NCBI RefSeq assembly: GCF_007829955.1
Contig: NZ_VIWX01000001.1
Span: forward strand, 930,001 to 994,000
Length of the DNA stretch: 64,000 nucleotides
Direction of reading: 5' to 3'
Origin: Saccharopolyspora dendranthemae
GTDB taxonomy: Bacteria > Actinomycetota > Actinomycetes > Mycobacteriales > Pseudonocardiaceae
Shown: positions 19,229-29,387 of the stretch, piece by piece
How the letters are laid out: each line of letters opens with the position of its first letter
Position numbering within the stretch: position 1 is the first letter of the stretch
Made by a program: the position numbers and the translations under genes
Notes under the pieces: generated by a model
Databases searched by the model: none
The model's input: only the letters and a program-made list of their open reading frames with translations
What the model was told of the DNA's origin: nothing

Positions 19229-19903
19229 TCACCGCGGGTCGCGCACCTCGATCTCCACCGCGACGGCACGCTTGGCGGCCTCGTCGAGCACGACCCGGCG
19301 CGGCTCCGGCACGTCGAGCACGCGCGCCTCCGCGCGGTCGAACAAGCTGGTCAGCCGGGTGTCCTCGTGCAGCGCTTGCAAGGCCTGCCGGTCGCCGCCG
19401 AGCACGACGGCGTCCAGTTCGCCGGCGACCGGCAGCAGCGCTCTGGCGACGGCGTCGGCCGCAGACGCCAGCGACCGCGCGGACTGCCCTTCGCGGCGCC
19501 GGGCGAAGCGCTGCTGCGACCAGCCGCCCGCCTTGTTCCGGCCGTGCACCAGGTGTCGATCGGTGGTCGAGGACTGCACGACGCCGTCCACCGCGACGCC
19601 GATGCTGTGCGCCCCGAGCCGCACCAGCACCAGTCCGATCCGGCGGGACCGCGCTACGTGCTCGACCAGCGACGACACGGCCAAACCGGGTTGCTGCCCG
19701 TGCGGCGGCGGGAGCGGTTCGAAGGGGACCGCCACGGTCGCGGTGGCGCCGTCCTCGGCGGTGACCAGCACCTTTCGCGGTTCCAGGGTCGTGCCGGCAG
19801 CACCACCGTGGGAGGCGGCGAAGCGCTCGAACCAGCCCGCCACCCGCTCCGGTGCCACCTCGACGGCTCGGCCACCGCCGGCCAGCTGACGAACCTTGCT
19901 CAC
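19229..19903 (-). CDS. acVLRF1-type peptidyl-tRNA hydrolase (Vms1-like release factor)
   Basis: 224 residues from GTG at 19903. The key loop is RNKAGGWSQQRFARRREGQ: GWSQ (residues 127-130) is the GxxQ catalytic motif of Vms1-like hydrolases, placed in an eRF1-like fold (VARSRRIGLVLVRLGAHSIGVAVDG before it, LDAVVLGGDRQALQALHEDTRL after). Actinobacterial family members release peptidyl-tRNA from stalled or split ribosomes. Lying directly upstream of the ABC-F leader, it places two ribosome-rescue/protection genes side by side. Confidence 0.85.
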   Translation of the reverse strand: MSKVRQLAGGGRAVEVAPERVAGWFERFAASHGGAAGTTLEPRKVLVTAEDGATATVAVPFEPLPPPHGQQPGLAVSSLVEHVARSRRIGLVLVRLGAHSIGVAVDGVVQSSTTDRHLVHGRNKAGGWSQQRFARRREGQSARSLASAADAVARALLPVAGELDAVVLGGDRQALQALHEDTRLTSLFDRAEARVLDVPEPRRVVLDEAAKRAVAVEIEVRDPR

Positions 19904-19990
19904 ATCCCGCTCCGCTCCGAACTCGATCCTGACCTGGTCGCGAGCGGCCGCACCCGGGGTCGGTCACCCGCAGAACGGCCGCGAACTCCC

Positions 19991-21502
19991 CTACAGGACG
20001 AAGGTGTCGTTCCACAGCTGCGTGGTGCGCCCCGACAGGGCCTCCAGCAGCGCGGCGGCCTGGTCGTCGGTGAGCGAGGCGATGAAGTCGATCACCGCGC
20101 GGCCCCGCGCCAGAGTCGTCAGATCGGCGTCGGCGGGCAGCACGTCCCGGGGCAGTTCGTCGAACTCCTCGCGAGCCAGGTCGAACAGGTCGCGCAACCG
20201 GTGCGGTGCGACCTCGAGATCATCGACCAGCCACTCGTCGAGGGCCTCCACGAGGTTGCTGATCAACCGGTCCTGGCCGCGCTGGTGCAGGGCGAGGTCC
20301 GGGCGCTGCAGCACGAAGTGCCGGTGCACGAACTTGAGCACCTGCACCTCGTGCCACTGCGCGGGGGCCAACGCCACGTGACCGGAGCGGGGCTGGACGG
20401 CCCGGTCGACGCGAATGCCCTCGACCAGCCGCCGCGTCCAGTCCCCGGAGAACCGCGCCACGGCCTGCTCCGCCTGCTGCGATCGGTCGAAGGGCACTTC
20501 GAGCAGGTCGATCGCGAGCTCGGTGCGCACCTTCTTCACCGCGTCGGTGAACGCCTCGTCGTCAGCGATCCAGGCGTCCTTGGCGTGGATGCGGCGGCGG
20601 AGCAGCTCCAGGGAGGCGCCGGGCCGCGAGTCGCCCGCGGCGACGTGCTCCTCGGCGGCGAACTCCACGCTGTGGCCGAGCCACTCCTGCAGCTCGTGGT
20701 GGACCGACGTGAACTGGAGGATGCCGACGCGGTGGAAGTCCTCCAGGTCGTGGATCGCGTAGGCGATGTCGTCGGCGGTGTCCATGATCGACGCCTCGAC
20801 CGTCTGCTGCCACTCCGGCACCGCCTTCTCGAACGGGATCCGCGCGTCGAGCAGGTCGTCGAGCTCGGTGCTGTAGGCGGAGAACTTCGCCGCCCCGGTA
20901 CCCGGCGCACCGGCGGGCTCCGACGCGCCGCGCGGCAGTTCGGCGGCCTGCCCGGGAACGGGCGACTGCCTGGTCCACGGGTACTTCAGCAGCGCCGCAC
21001 GCACCGCTGCGGTCAGGTCGAGGCCCTTGCCCTCGACGCCGCGCACGTCGATGCGGGTGACCACGCGGTAGGTCTGGGCGTTGCCCTCGAAGCCGTCGGG
21101 CAGCGCGAAGCGCTCGCGCGCCAGCCGGTCCAGCACGCTCTCCCCCAGGTGCCCGAACGGTGGGTGCCCGAGGTCGTGGCCGAGCCCGGCGGCTTCGACG
21201 ACGTCCAGGTCGCAGCCGCCGAGCTCGTCGAGCTTGGCGCTGGTGACCGGGTCGGCGAGCAGGCGTTCGGCGATCGCGCGGGCCACCTGGGCAACCTTGA
21301 GGCTGTGCGTGAGCCGGTTGTGCAGCAGCAGGCCGGAGCCGGAGGGGCTCACGACCTGGGTGACGCCGCCGAGCCGGGCGAAGAAGGCCGAGGCGGAGAT
21401 CCGGTCGCGGTCGGCCCGGAACGGGCTCGCGGCCAGGTCACCGGGCATGGTGTGCCCGGTCCGGTCACTGCGGCGGGCGGCGCGTGCGTGCACTTCCTCC
21501 AT
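19991..21502 (-). CDS. deoxyguanosinetriphosphate triphosphohydrolase-like HD protein
   Basis: 503 residues from ATG at 21502; the longer antisense extension through the cyclase gene is rejected. The HD metal site is clear: RLTHSLKVAQVARA, GLGHDLGHPPFGHLGE and MDTADDIAYAIHDLEDFH. The family cleaves dNTPs to deoxynucleoside and triphosphate, limiting dNTP pools. A central insertion (SPVPGQAAELPRGASEPAG) is low-complexity. TACCTT six bases before the ATG suggests a leaderless mRNA. It is transcribed away from the lycopene cyclase. Confidence 0.85.
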   Translation of the reverse strand: MEEVHARAARRSDRTGHTMPGDLAASPFRADRDRISASAFFARLGGVTQVVSPSGSGLLLHNRLTHSLKVAQVARAIAERLLADPVTSAKLDELGGCDLDVVEAAGLGHDLGHPPFGHLGESVLDRLARERFALPDGFEGNAQTYRVVTRIDVRGVEGKGLDLTAAVRAALLKYPWTRQSPVPGQAAELPRGASEPAGAPGTGAAKFSAYSTELDDLLDARIPFEKAVPEWQQTVEASIMDTADDIAYAIHDLEDFHRVGILQFTSVHHELQEWLGHSVEFAAEEHVAAGDSRPGASLELLRRRIHAKDAWIADDEAFTDAVKKVRTELAIDLLEVPFDRSQQAEQAVARFSGDWTRRLVEGIRVDRAVQPRSGHVALAPAQWHEVQVLKFVHRHFVLQRPDLALHQRGQDRLISNLVEALDEWLVDDLEVAPHRLRDLFDLAREEFDELPRDVLPADADLTTLARGRAVIDFIASLTDDQAAALLEALSGRTTQLWNDTFVL

Positions 21503-21508
21503 GCGGTC

Positions 21509-21514
21509 AAGGTA
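21509..21514 (-). promoter_or_regulatory. -10 element for leaderless dGTPase-like gene
   Basis: Minus-strand TACCTT followed by exactly six bases and the ATG at 21502, with no ribosome-binding site. Confidence 0.4.
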
Positions 21515-21562
21515 TCGGCGACCACCACGCGCGCCCCACGGCGGTCGTGATCTGATGATCGG

Positions 21563-22759
21563 GTGGCGGATGTCGTGGTGGTCGGGGGCGGACCCGCAGG
21601 TCGGGCCGCTGCTTCGGCCTGCAGCGATGCCGGTCTGGCGGTGGAGCTGGTCGATCCGGCGCCGCGCAGCGGCTGGGCGAGCACGTTCGGGTCCTGGGTC
21701 GACGAGCTGCCACCGGACGTCGCCGCGCTGTCGACGGTGATGGACCGCGTTCGCCTGCACGGCACGAGCGCGCACGTGTGGCAACGGCCCTACGCGGTGC
21801 TGGACAACACCGCGTTGTGGAAGCACCTGTGGCGGGCCGACGTCACCGAGGTGACCGGCCGCGCGGTGGCCGCCGAGCACGGGCCGACCGGTTCCACGGT
21901 GATCCTCAAGGACGGCAGGAGGTTGGCGGCCGGCGTGGTCGTCGACGCCACCGGACCTGCCAGGGTGCTGTCCGGCGGCCGCCCACCTCATCCTCCCGCG
22001 CAGCAGACCGCGATCGGCTGGGTCGTCGATTCCGCCACCGCCGGTGCCTTCTGCGGTCCCGGTGAGGGCGTGTTCATGGACTGGCGGTCGGCGCCGCGCA
22101 CCCGCGGCGGCTGGCCGACGTTCCTCTACGCGGTCCGGCTGGGACCGGACCGGGTGCTGCTGGAGGAGACGTCGCTGGCCCGCCGTCCGGCGCTGCCCCT
22201 CGCCCTGCTGCGGCGCAGGCTCGCCGGACGCTTGTCCGACGCCGGGATCGACCCGCAGGCGCAGCTCGGCGAGGAGCGGGTGCGGTTCCCGGTCGATGAT
22301 CCGCTGCCCCGCCCCGGCAGGGTCGTGCCGTTCGGCGCGGCGGCCGGGTTCGTGCACCCGGCCAGCGGGTTCAGCGTCGCGCGGGCGCTGCTCCGGGCGC
22401 CGTGGCTGGCAGCGGCGCTCAGCGGGGGCCTGACCACCGGACCTGCCACCGCCGCCAGGGCGGGTTGGCAGGTGCTGTGGCCTCCGGACGCCATCGCCGC
22501 CCACGTCCTCCGGCAGCGGTCGCTGCGCGCCCTGCTCTCCCTGCCGCCCGAGGCGGTGCCGGACTTCTTCGAGGCGTTCTTCTCGATGCCCGAACCCCAC
22601 CGGATCGAGTTCCTCGCCGGTGAGGGCACCTCCGCGGGCACGGCCCGCGCCATGTCGGCGCTGTTCGCCCGGGTGCCGTGGAGCGTCCGCCGTAGCATCG
22701 TCTGGGGCGGGATGTCGCTCGGACGTCCACCGGCCAAGCACGGTCTCGGCGGAAGTTGA
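21563..22759 (+). CDS. lycopene cyclase family FAD-dependent protein
   Basis: 398 residues from GTG at 21563. N-terminal Rossmann motif VVVGGGPAGRAAA, then the cyclase blocks STFGSWVDEL, VVDATGPARVL, FLYAVRLGPDRVLLEETSLARRP and GAAAGFVHPASGFSVARAL. The last block is typical of CrtY/CrtL-type lycopene beta-cyclases. These form the cyclic ends of carotenoids at the membrane. No other carotenoid gene (crtE, crtB, crtI) is nearby, so it either acts with genes elsewhere or on another polyene. The last codons overlap a 15-bp palindrome. Confidence 0.8.
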   Translation: MADVVVVGGGPAGRAAASACSDAGLAVELVDPAPRSGWASTFGSWVDELPPDVAALSTVMDRVRLHGTSAHVWQRPYAVLDNTALWKHLWRADVTEVTGRAVAAEHGPTGSTVILKDGRRLAAGVVVDATGPARVLSGGRPPHPPAQQTAIGWVVDSATAGAFCGPGEGVFMDWRSAPRTRGGWPTFLYAVRLGPDRVLLEETSLARRPALPLALLRRRLAGRLSDAGIDPQAQLGEERVRFPVDDPLPRPGRVVPFGAAAGFVHPASGFSVARALLRAPWLAAALSGGLTTGPATAARAGWQVLWPPDAIAAHVLRQRSLRALLSLPPEAVPDFFEAFFSMPEPHRIEFLAGEGTSAGTARAMSALFARVPWSVRRSIVWGGMSLGRPPAKHGLGGS

Positions 22760-22772
22760 TCTGAGTCAGATC
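22758..22772. promoter_or_regulatory. 15-bp perfect palindrome at cyclase stop
   Basis: GATCTGA-G-TCAGATC is perfectly symmetric and overlaps the stop codon of the cyclase. It may be an operator for the following gene or a weak terminator stem. No partner site was seen. Confidence 0.35.
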
Positions 22773-23092
22773 TCGGGTGAATTTCCGGCGAAATGGCGTC
22801 CGCTTATTCTTCCGACGCAAGACGCACACATCACAAAACCATTTTCGAGCCGACCTATTCACGGAACGTTCACGGAGCGTGCAGGGCTTTACCCGATAGG
22901 CTTTGGGCATTGTCTACGCAGGGTGAGCAGGCAGACTCGGTATGACGTGCCCAGTGCCACACACCGTTCGTCCGGCTGATGCTAGGCGCTGGTCAAGCAC
23001 GCTAAGTTGGTCGGCGGGAATGGCGGCGCTCCGCCGAAGTGGAGGAGCTGAGATGTCGGTGAACAGATCGTGAACACGGTCGCTGGAGAAAC
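22760..23092. other. gene-free leader region before the EAL-GGDEF gene
   Basis: About 330 bases without a gene. It holds the second half of the 15-bp palindrome, a tandem pair of near-identical 11-mers (TTCACGGAACG and TTCACGGAGCG, 22858-22879), an AT-richer promoter-like stretch near 22890-22910, and a small hairpin GGCGG-CGCT-CCGCC at 23022-23035. No c-di-GMP riboswitch pattern was recognised. Confidence 0.35.
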
Positions 23093-24919
23093 ATGAGTCG
23101 AGGCAATATCGACTCCGTGCTCACGCTGGTGGACGAAGTGCGCTTCGCGTTCCAGCCATTGATCAACATCAAGACCGGTGCCATCGTCGCGATCGAGGCG
23201 TTGGCTCGGCCTGCGGGTGCGCACGTCCAAGACCTCTTCCAGGAGGCGGCGCGCGTCCGGCGGCTCACCGAGCTCGATGTGAACCTGGCGGTGAACGCGG
23301 TGCAGGCGGCTGCGGAGCACGAGTCGCTGCTCCCGCTGCACCTGAACCTCTTCGGCGGCACCGTGGTGCACGACCGCGACCGGATCCAGCTGCTGCGCGA
23401 CAAGCTGCGCGAGGTCGGCAGGCGCGAGCAGGAGATCACCCTGGAGATCGGCCCGCCGTTCGCGCGGATCGACCCCGACCAGCTGCTGGAGGGGGTCGAG
23501 AAGCTGCGGTCCGACGGCTTCCAGATCGCCCTCGACGGCGTCGGTAAGGGCGACATCCCGCTGACCCTGATCGGCGACATCGGCCCGGCCACGATCAAGC
23601 TCGACCGAGGTGTGGTGCAGGGGCTCCCGGACGACCCGGCCCGCGTCGCCGTCGTCGAGTCGGTCCGCCACCTGTGCGAGGCCACCGAGAGCCAGCTGGT
23701 CGCCGAAGGGGTGGAGAGCGACCGCCAGCTCAACGCGCTGCGCCGCAACGGCGTACGCCTGGTGCAGGGCAACCTGCTCGCCCCGGCCGGCCGCAGGCCA
23801 CCGACCACGAGCACGGTCCCGGGCGTGGCCGCCGAGGTCACCGACCCGCAGGCCCCTTCGGTCAACACCCTGGCCAGCGGGCCGCGCGTCACCGAGTTCC
23901 TGTCCCCCGCGACGGCCCTGTCCATCGACGTCACCGCCGACAAGGTGCGCGAGGTGCTGGCCGACCACACCGAGATCAGCGGTGTCGTGCTCGTGGACGA
24001 GCAGAACCGGCCGCGGTACACGATCGACCGGAACCGCTTCCTGCTGGCGGTCACCGGCCCGTACGGGCACGCGCTGCACGCCAAGCGCCCGGCCTCGCGC
24101 CTGGCGGACGAGCCGCGCGTGGTCACCACCGCCACCACGGCGATGGAAGCTCTGAGCATGGTCACCCGCTCCGACCAGTACCGGATGTACGACGACGCGA
24201 TCGTGGTCGACGAGGCGGGGCGGTGCCTGGGCGCCGTCCGGGCAGGCGACCTGATCCGCGGCATGGCCGAGATGAAGGTCGAGGAGGCCGCTGCGCTCAA
24301 CCCGCTGACCCGCCTGCCGGGCAGCGAGTCGATCGCCCGCGACGTGGCCCGCCGGATCGCCGCCGGGGAGATCTTCGCGGTGAGCTGGCTGGACATCGAC
24401 GAGTTCAAGTCGGTCAACGACACCTCCGGCTTCTCCGCGGGCGACGACGTGATCCGCTCGATCGGCCGCACTCTCACCGACGCGGCGGCGGCGTTGACCT
24501 CGGTGCAGGTCGGCCACGTGGGAGGCGACGACTTCCTGCTGGTCGCAGACCTGGACGACCTGGTGACGCTGGCCGACTCGGTGCTCGGCCCGGCGCGCGC
24601 CGCGGGCGACGTGGAGATCACCGTGTCGCTGGCGACGCTGGTGTGCACGACGCAGACGGTCTCCGACTACGACCAGGCCTCCCGCAAGCTCGCCCCGCTC
24701 AAGCACTACGCCAAGCAGCTCACCGGCTCCAGCTGGGTCATGTCCCGGCCGGGCACGGACCGGATCGAGGTCCTCCGGGGCCAGACTCCCGGGACGCCCC
24801 CGGCGGAGACCCCGTTCAGCAGGACCCCGCCACCGGCGCCCCCTGCTCAGGGACCGCCGCCATCACCGCCCCTGGGATTCCCCACCCAGGACCCGGAGCA
24901 GATGCACCACGGGCGCTGA
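23093..24919 (+). CDS. EAL-CBS-GGDEF domain protein (c-di-GMP signalling, partly degenerate)
   Basis: 608 residues; ATG with GGAGAAAC upstream. Residues ~10-240 form an EAL-type domain: AIEALARP keeps EAL and VAEGVES keeps its Glu, but the usual DDFGTG loop reads LDGVGKG. Phosphodiesterase activity is therefore doubtful. The middle (~260-400) looks like a CBS pair/regulatory domain. Residues ~405-545 form a GGDEF domain with signature VGGDDF (a conservative GGDEF variant) and LDIDEFKSVNDTSGFSAGD. The tail is Pro-rich and disordered. There is no membrane helix. The EAL-first order is the reverse of the commonest layout. Confidence 0.85.
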   Translation: MSRGNIDSVLTLVDEVRFAFQPLINIKTGAIVAIEALARPAGAHVQDLFQEAARVRRLTELDVNLAVNAVQAAAEHESLLPLHLNLFGGTVVHDRDRIQLLRDKLREVGRREQEITLEIGPPFARIDPDQLLEGVEKLRSDGFQIALDGVGKGDIPLTLIGDIGPATIKLDRGVVQGLPDDPARVAVVESVRHLCEATESQLVAEGVESDRQLNALRRNGVRLVQGNLLAPAGRRPPTTSTVPGVAAEVTDPQAPSVNTLASGPRVTEFLSPATALSIDVTADKVREVLADHTEISGVVLVDEQNRPRYTIDRNRFLLAVTGPYGHALHAKRPASRLADEPRVVTTATTAMEALSMVTRSDQYRMYDDAIVVDEAGRCLGAVRAGDLIRGMAEMKVEEAAALNPLTRLPGSESIARDVARRIAAGEIFAVSWLDIDEFKSVNDTSGFSAGDDVIRSIGRTLTDAAAALTSVQVGHVGGDDFLLVADLDDLVTLADSVLGPARAAGDVEITVSLATLVCTTQTVSDYDQASRKLAPLKHYAKQLTGSSWVMSRPGTDRIEVLRGQTPGTPPAETPFSRTPPPAPPAQGPPPSPPLGFPTQDPEQMHHGR

Positions 24920-24925
24920 ACGCGA

Positions 24926-24957
24926 AGCAGCCCCCGGCACGCGTGCCGGGGGCTGCT
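24926..24957. terminator. bidirectional terminator between EAL gene and suf operon
   Basis: A 32-bp perfect palindrome, AGCAGCCCCCGGCACG and its exact complement, with no loop beyond the centre. It lies seven bases after the EAL-GGDEF stop and faces the 3' end of the suf operon, so it can end both transcripts. A second, broken hairpin (CCGAGG...CCTCGG, enclosing CCCC-GCCCGCGGGC-GGGG) follows at 24963-25000 beside the DUF59 stop. Confidence 0.7.
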
Positions 24958-25009
24958 CACATCCGAGGTTCCCCCGCCCGCGGGCAGGGGCACACCGCCT
25001 CGGAGACGG

Positions 25010-25414
25010 TCAGACGGTGAAACCGAGGGCTCGGAGCTGCTCGCGCCCTTCCTCGGTGATCTTCTCGGGACCCCACGGGGGCATCCAGACCCAGTTGATC
25101 CGGAAGTCCGAGACGAGCCCGCCACCCGGGCCGCCGCACAGGGCTGCGCGGGCCTGGTCCTCGATGACGTCGGTCAGCGGGCAGGCCGCCGAGGTCAGCG
25201 TCATGTCCACCGTGGCGGAGTTGTCCTGCTCGACGCGCACGTCGTAGACCAGCCCGAGGTCGACGACGTTGATGCCCAGCTCGGGGTCGACCACGTCGCG
25301 GAGCGCCTCTTCGACGTCCTCCAGCTTGGCGACCTCCGCGGCCGGGGCGGCCTGCTCGGGCAGGGCGTCGGCATTGCGCGCCACGTCGTCCTGCACTTGG
25401 GTTTCGTCGCTCAC
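25010..25414 (-). CDS. metal-sulfur cluster assembly factor (DUF59, SufT-like)
   Basis: 134 residues from GTG at 25414 with a perfect AGGAGG. After an Ala/Glu-rich N-terminus comes the MIP18/PaaD-like domain: VEEALRDVVDPELGINVVDLGLVYDV and TLTSAACPLTDVIEDQ with its conserved Cys. The C-terminal WVWMPPWGPEKITEEGREQLRALGF is typical of the suf-linked actinobacterial form (Rv1466-like). It helps mature Fe-S proteins. It is the last gene of the suf operon, separated from sufU by 144 bases holding a repeat relative. Confidence 0.88.
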   Translation of the reverse strand: MSDETQVQDDVARNADALPEQAAPAAEVAKLEDVEEALRDVVDPELGINVVDLGLVYDVRVEQDNSATVDMTLTSAACPLTDVIEDQARAALCGGPGGGLVSDFRINWVWMPPWGPEKITEEGREQLRALGFTV

Positions 25415-25466
25415 GTTGCCTCCTGAAAGTCTCTGCTCACTCTGGCCCGGAGCCGTGCTGTCGAGC

Positions 25467-25555
25467 AAGCGGCGAAGCCGCTCCCCCGTCACCTCGCCTC
25501 AGCACCCGGCGCCGTCGCGGGTCCTGAGCGGCTTCGTGGTGAGGACGGCGAACCA
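25467..25555 (+). repeat. degenerate copy D of the dispersed hairpin repeat
   Basis: Between sufU and the DUF59 gene. It begins with a small hairpin AGCGGC-GAA-GCCGCT (25468-25482), the same form as in copies A and B. A CACC-containing linker follows, then a block similar to the core of the other copies (CGGCGCCGTCGCGGGTCCTGA versus CGGCACCGCCGCGGGTTCTGA, split here at GGGT). It ends with AACCAC, also shared. The long covarying stem of copies A and B is missing. Homology is weaker than among A, B and C. Confidence 0.45.
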
Positions 25556-25558
25556 CGT

Positions 25559-26005
25559 TCATCCCTGGGATCGGGAGACGGCGTCCTTGAAGGCCATCCA
25601 CCCGAGCAGGGCGCACTTGACCCGCATCGGGTACTTGGCCACACCGGCGAAGGCGATGCCGTCTTCCAGCACGTCCTCGTCCGGTTCGACCTTGCCGCGG
25701 CCGTGCATCAGCTCGCTGAAGGCTGCCTCGGTCTCCAGCGCGTCCTTCAACGGCCTGCCGACGACCAGATCGGTCAGAACGGACACCGCCGCCTGGCTGA
25801 TCGAACAGCCCTGCCCCGCGTAGGAGACGTCTTCGACGACGGCGTTCTCGTTCTCGCCGGTCAACCGCACCCGCAGCGTCACCTCGTCCCCGCAGGTCGG
25901 GTTGACCTGGAAGGACTCGGCGTCGAACGGTTCCCGCAGCCCGTGCCGGTGCGGGTTGCGGTAGTGGTCCAGGATGATCTCCTGGTACATCTGCTCAAGC
26001 TGCAT
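25559..26005 (-). CDS. sufU: SufU iron-sulfur assembly sulfurtransferase
   Basis: 148 residues; ATG at 26005 gives the family N-terminus MQLEQMYQEIILDHYRNP. An upstream GTG at 26044 is possible but less likely. The zinc/sulfur ligands are present: Cys in NPTCGDE (with the Asp), GQGCSIS and RVKCALLGW. SufU takes persulfide sulfur from SufS and passes it to the SufBCD scaffold. It follows sufS by 54 bases. Confidence 0.93.
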   Translation of the reverse strand: MQLEQMYQEIILDHYRNPHRHGLREPFDAESFQVNPTCGDEVTLRVRLTGENENAVVEDVSYAGQGCSISQAAVSVLTDLVVGRPLKDALETEAAFSELMHGRGKVEPDEDVLEDGIAFAGVAKYPMRVKCALLGWMAFKDAVSRSQG

Positions 26006-26059
26006 GTCGCGATCCTCGGCGGTATCGGACCGGCTAGCGGTCACGCCAGGTCTTCGGGA

Positions 26060-28146
<2,087 letters not shown>

Positions 28147-28203
28147 TTCTTCTCGTTCTCCTGGTGTGGTGGTACCGAAGGTCTGGAATCGATCGTGGTG
28201 CGC

Positions 28204-29385
28204 TCAGGCGCCGACGACTGCGAGCTCTTCCTCGATCTCGGCTTCGAGGCGCTCGCGCACCTCGGGAACGTTGATCTTCTGCAGCAGCTCGCCGAAGAAG
28301 CCGCGCACGACCAGGCGCCGGGCCTGATCCTGCGGGATGCCCCGGGCCTGCAGGTAGAACAGCTGCTCGTCGTCGAACCGGCCGGTGGCGCTGGCGTGGC
28401 CGGCGCCCTCGATCTCGCCGGTCTCGATCTCCAGGTTCGGCACCGAGTCGGCCCGCGCACCCTCGGTCAGCACCAGGTTGCGGTTGAGCTCGTAGGTGTC
28501 GGTGGCCTCAGCAGCGGCCTGGATGAGCACGTCGCCGATCCACACCGAGTGCGCCGAGTCGCCCTGCAGCGCGCCCTTGTAGAGCACGTTGCTGCGGCAG
28601 TTGGGCACGCTGTGGTCGACCAGCATGCGGTGCTCCAGGTGCTGGCCCGCGTCCGCGAAGTAGATGCCCAGCAGCTCGGCGTCGCCGCCCTTGTCGGCGT
28701 AGTTGACGGTGGTGTTGACCCGCACCAGGTCGCCGCCGAGGGTGACGGCGAAGTGGCGGAACACCGCGTCGCGGCCGAGCGTGGCGTGCTCGGAGCTGAC
28801 CTGCGTGGCATCGGCGGCGAAGTCGTGGATGGACACGACCCGCAGCTGCGCGCCGTCGGCGACGACGAACTCGACGTTGTCGCCGATGGTGCCGGAGCCG
28901 CGGTAGTCGATGACGACCACGGCTTCGGCGAACTGCTCGGCGCGGATCTGCAGGTGGCCGAAGGCGACCTGGTCCGCACCGGGGCCGTCGACCGTGACGG
29001 TGATCGGCCCGGAGGCCTTGGTCTCCTTGGGCACGGTGACGACGGTGGCCTCGGTGAACGAGCTCCAGGCCTGCGCGGCGACGCGGTCGGCGGGCACTCC
29101 GCCGTTGCCGATGCGCGCGTCGTCGCGGCCCACGGTCTCGGCCGTGGCCTCACCGGTGACCTCGATCTTGAGGTTGCCGGTGGCGGTCGCGGATCCGTCG
29201 TGCAGGCCCTTGAGCCGCTTCAGCGGGGTGAACCGCCAGTTCTCCTCACGACCGCCGGGGACCTCGAAGGCCTCGACGTCGTAGGAGCGGAAGCGCTCGC
29301 CCCGGGAGGCCTGCGGGATCACAGGCCCCCCGTGGGAGTGCTCGGTCAAGCCGTGCTGAGCGGCGTCGGTCTCAGTGGTGCTCAT
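28204..29385 (-). CDS. sufD: SufD Fe-S assembly scaffold subunit
   Basis: 393 residues. The SufBD beta-helix core has the family end ARGIPQDQARRLVVRGFFGELLQKI and ATGRFDDEQLFYLQARG. N-terminal ENWRFTPLKRLKG is typical of SufD. It pairs with SufB and SufC to build clusters. It starts two bases before the sufB stop region on the same transcript. Confidence 0.93.
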   Translation of the reverse strand: MSTTETDAAQHGLTEHSHGGPVIPQASRGERFRSYDVEAFEVPGGREENWRFTPLKRLKGLHDGSATATGNLKIEVTGEATAETVGRDDARIGNGGVPADRVAAQAWSSFTEATVVTVPKETKASGPITVTVDGPGADQVAFGHLQIRAEQFAEAVVVIDYRGSGTIGDNVEFVVADGAQLRVVSIHDFAADATQVSSEHATLGRDAVFRHFAVTLGGDLVRVNTTVNYADKGGDAELLGIYFADAGQHLEHRMLVDHSVPNCRSNVLYKGALQGDSAHSVWIGDVLIQAAAEATDTYELNRNLVLTEGARADSVPNLEIETGEIEGAGHASATGRFDDEQLFYLQARGIPQDQARRLVVRGFFGELLQKINVPEVRERLEAEIEEELAVVGA

Positions 29386-29387
29386 CT

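Noticed and set aside
19991..22741. A 916-codon frame extending the dGTPase-like gene
   Set aside because: The extension is antisense to the lycopene cyclase and has the Arg/Ala/Gly/Pro-rich composition of a shadow frame.
24963..25000. A fifth copy of the dispersed repeat next to the DUF59 stop
   Set aside because: It contains GAGGTTCC and CACACCGCC-like words but lacks the shared order and core; more likely part of a terminator.
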